Shown here in pieces: positions 6,634 through 7,161 of a DNA stretch of 7,161 nucleotides. The stretch's first letter is position 1, and the number at the start of each line of letters is the position of its first letter. The stretch is from Bacteroidetes bacterium UBA7368 (lineage in GTDB: Bacteria; Bacteroidota; Rhodothermia; Rhodothermales; UBA10348). The position numbers and the translations under genes were made by a program. The notes below the pieces were generated by a model. The model was not told the DNA's origin and searched no databases. It saw only the letters and a program-made list of their open reading frames with translations. The DNA is taken from NCBI GenBank assembly GCA_002469915.1, contig DKOG01000104.1, positions 1 through 7,161 of the forward strand, given 5' to 3'.

Positions 6634-7161
6634 CTACTGATCCCGGCTCTCTGTTTGAAGCATTTCGAAGTACCGTCTAATCAAAGATTCGTAATCCGAA
6701 GAGTAGCCTGTTTCTAGAGCTCTAATAAGGTCTCGGCGCAACCGTTCCATTTGCTCAGAAGGCTGCAAATCTGCGGGGCTTTGCCTCAGAATTTCTTCAG
6801 CGGTTTTGCCTTTACGCTTCTTCTCTTCTCCGCGCTTCTCAAGGGACCTTGATGCTTCAAGTAATCGGGTGAGAATTTGATTCTGACGCTGCACGGTACG
6901 TCGGGAGACTCGGTTTTGCTGTAGCTCCTCGATACTCTCCATCATCTGGTCTGCAATACGATTCAAATCTCCCAGCACCTTATTACGAGCGCCTTTCTCC
7001 CTATTCATTTTTCGAAGATCCCCCCGCATTTTCTCCTGCTGGCTTCCCAGTTGGCGCAAACGCTCCATCATATCGGAAGTGAGTCGACTGCCTTGCATGT
7101 CATTCAGAAGCTGTTGAATCTGCTGATTGATTTGCTGCTGTTGCTGGCCCATTTGCTGCAA
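6634..7161 (-). CDS. DUF4175-like membrane protein, C-terminal 175 residues, 5' part outside window
   Basis: The frame runs from the window edge with no true start; the first codon, TTG, is internal. The 175 visible residues are highly charged and predicted almost wholly helical. They open with a glutamine-rich coiled-coil stretch (QQMGQQQQQINQQIQQL), then RLRQLGSQQEKMRGDLRKM, LGDLNRIADQMMESIEEL, RQNQILTRLLEASRSLEKR, a basic patch (EKKRKGKTAEE), and end with RDLIRALETGYSSDYESLIRRYFEML. This order matches the C-terminus of DUF4175 proteins as I remember them: Bacteroidota proteins of about 1000 residues or more with N-terminal membrane helices and a long soluble tail, of unknown function. The TAG stop at 6634-6636 is tail to tail with the DCC gene. 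Other Q-rich coiled-coil proteins cannot be wholly excluded because the membrane part is missing. Confidence 0.8.
   Translation of the reverse strand: MQQMGQQQQQINQQIQQLLNDMQGSRLTSDMMERLRQLGSQQEKMRGDLRKMNREKGARNKVLGDLNRIADQMMESIEELQQNRVSRRTVQRQNQILTRLLEASRSLEKRGEEKKRKGKTAEEILRQSPADLQPSEQMERLRRDLIRALETGYSSDYESLIRRYFEMLQTESRDQ

Noticed and set aside
7109..7161. CTG/TTG-rich stretch resembling a microsatellite
   Set aside because: It is simply the glutamine-rich coiled coil of the DUF4175-like protein written with mixed CAG/CAA codons, and the repeat unit is not regular.

Overview
The window looks like core chromosome of a Bacteroidota/FCB-group bacterium, probably a Rhodothermota- or Balneolota-like lineage. 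Three things point there: protein families largely confined to that group (DUF4270 lipoprotein, DUF4175 membrane protein, short glycogen-synthase-like protein, and an outer-membrane protein with an N-terminal YSRFGLGE motif and C-terminal FGERWFE); start codons with no clear Shine-Dalgarno sequence in front of them; and base composition of about half GC by eye. Species placement is inference. I see no mobile element, CRISPR array, tRNA or rRNA.

Layout, left to right. Positions 1-735 (minus) hold the N-terminal 245 residues of enolase, cut by the window edge. A strong intrinsic terminator (866-900, minus) separates eno from a minus-strand cluster that reads, in transcription order, DUF4270-like lipoprotein (4850-3678), FadL/PorV-like outer-membrane protein (3681-2341, overlapping by ATGA), and secreted TPR protein (2283-925). 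A 269-bp gap (4851-5119) with a possible 52-codon small ORF and a 15-bp palindrome separates this cluster from an upstream minus-strand gene (5890-5120) encoding a stand-alone, motif-degenerate N-terminal half of a glycogen/starch synthase. A 333-bp divergent intergenic region (5891-6223) carries a hairpin and repeated GTTTCGGCA elements. It precedes a plus-strand DCC-family thiol-disulfide oxidoreductase-like gene (6224-6625, GTG start), which converges with an 8-bp gap on the C-terminal end of a DUF4175 protein (7161-6634, minus, cut by the window edge).

How the genes relate. The lipoprotein, outer-membrane protein and TPR protein are all predicted to be exported and look co-transcribed, so they probably form one envelope module. 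Its function is unknown to me. The glycogen-synthase-like protein lacks the KTGGL substrate motif and the whole C-terminal GT-B domain, so glycogen synthesis is doubtful. From memory, this short form and a DUF4270 lipoprotein are often neighbours in Bacteroidota. Enolase, the DCC protein and DUF4175 are ordinary neighbours with no obvious link to the module. The best candidate for something under-described is the set formed by the pseudo-glycogen synthase, DUF4270 lipoprotein, outer-membrane protein and TPR protein.
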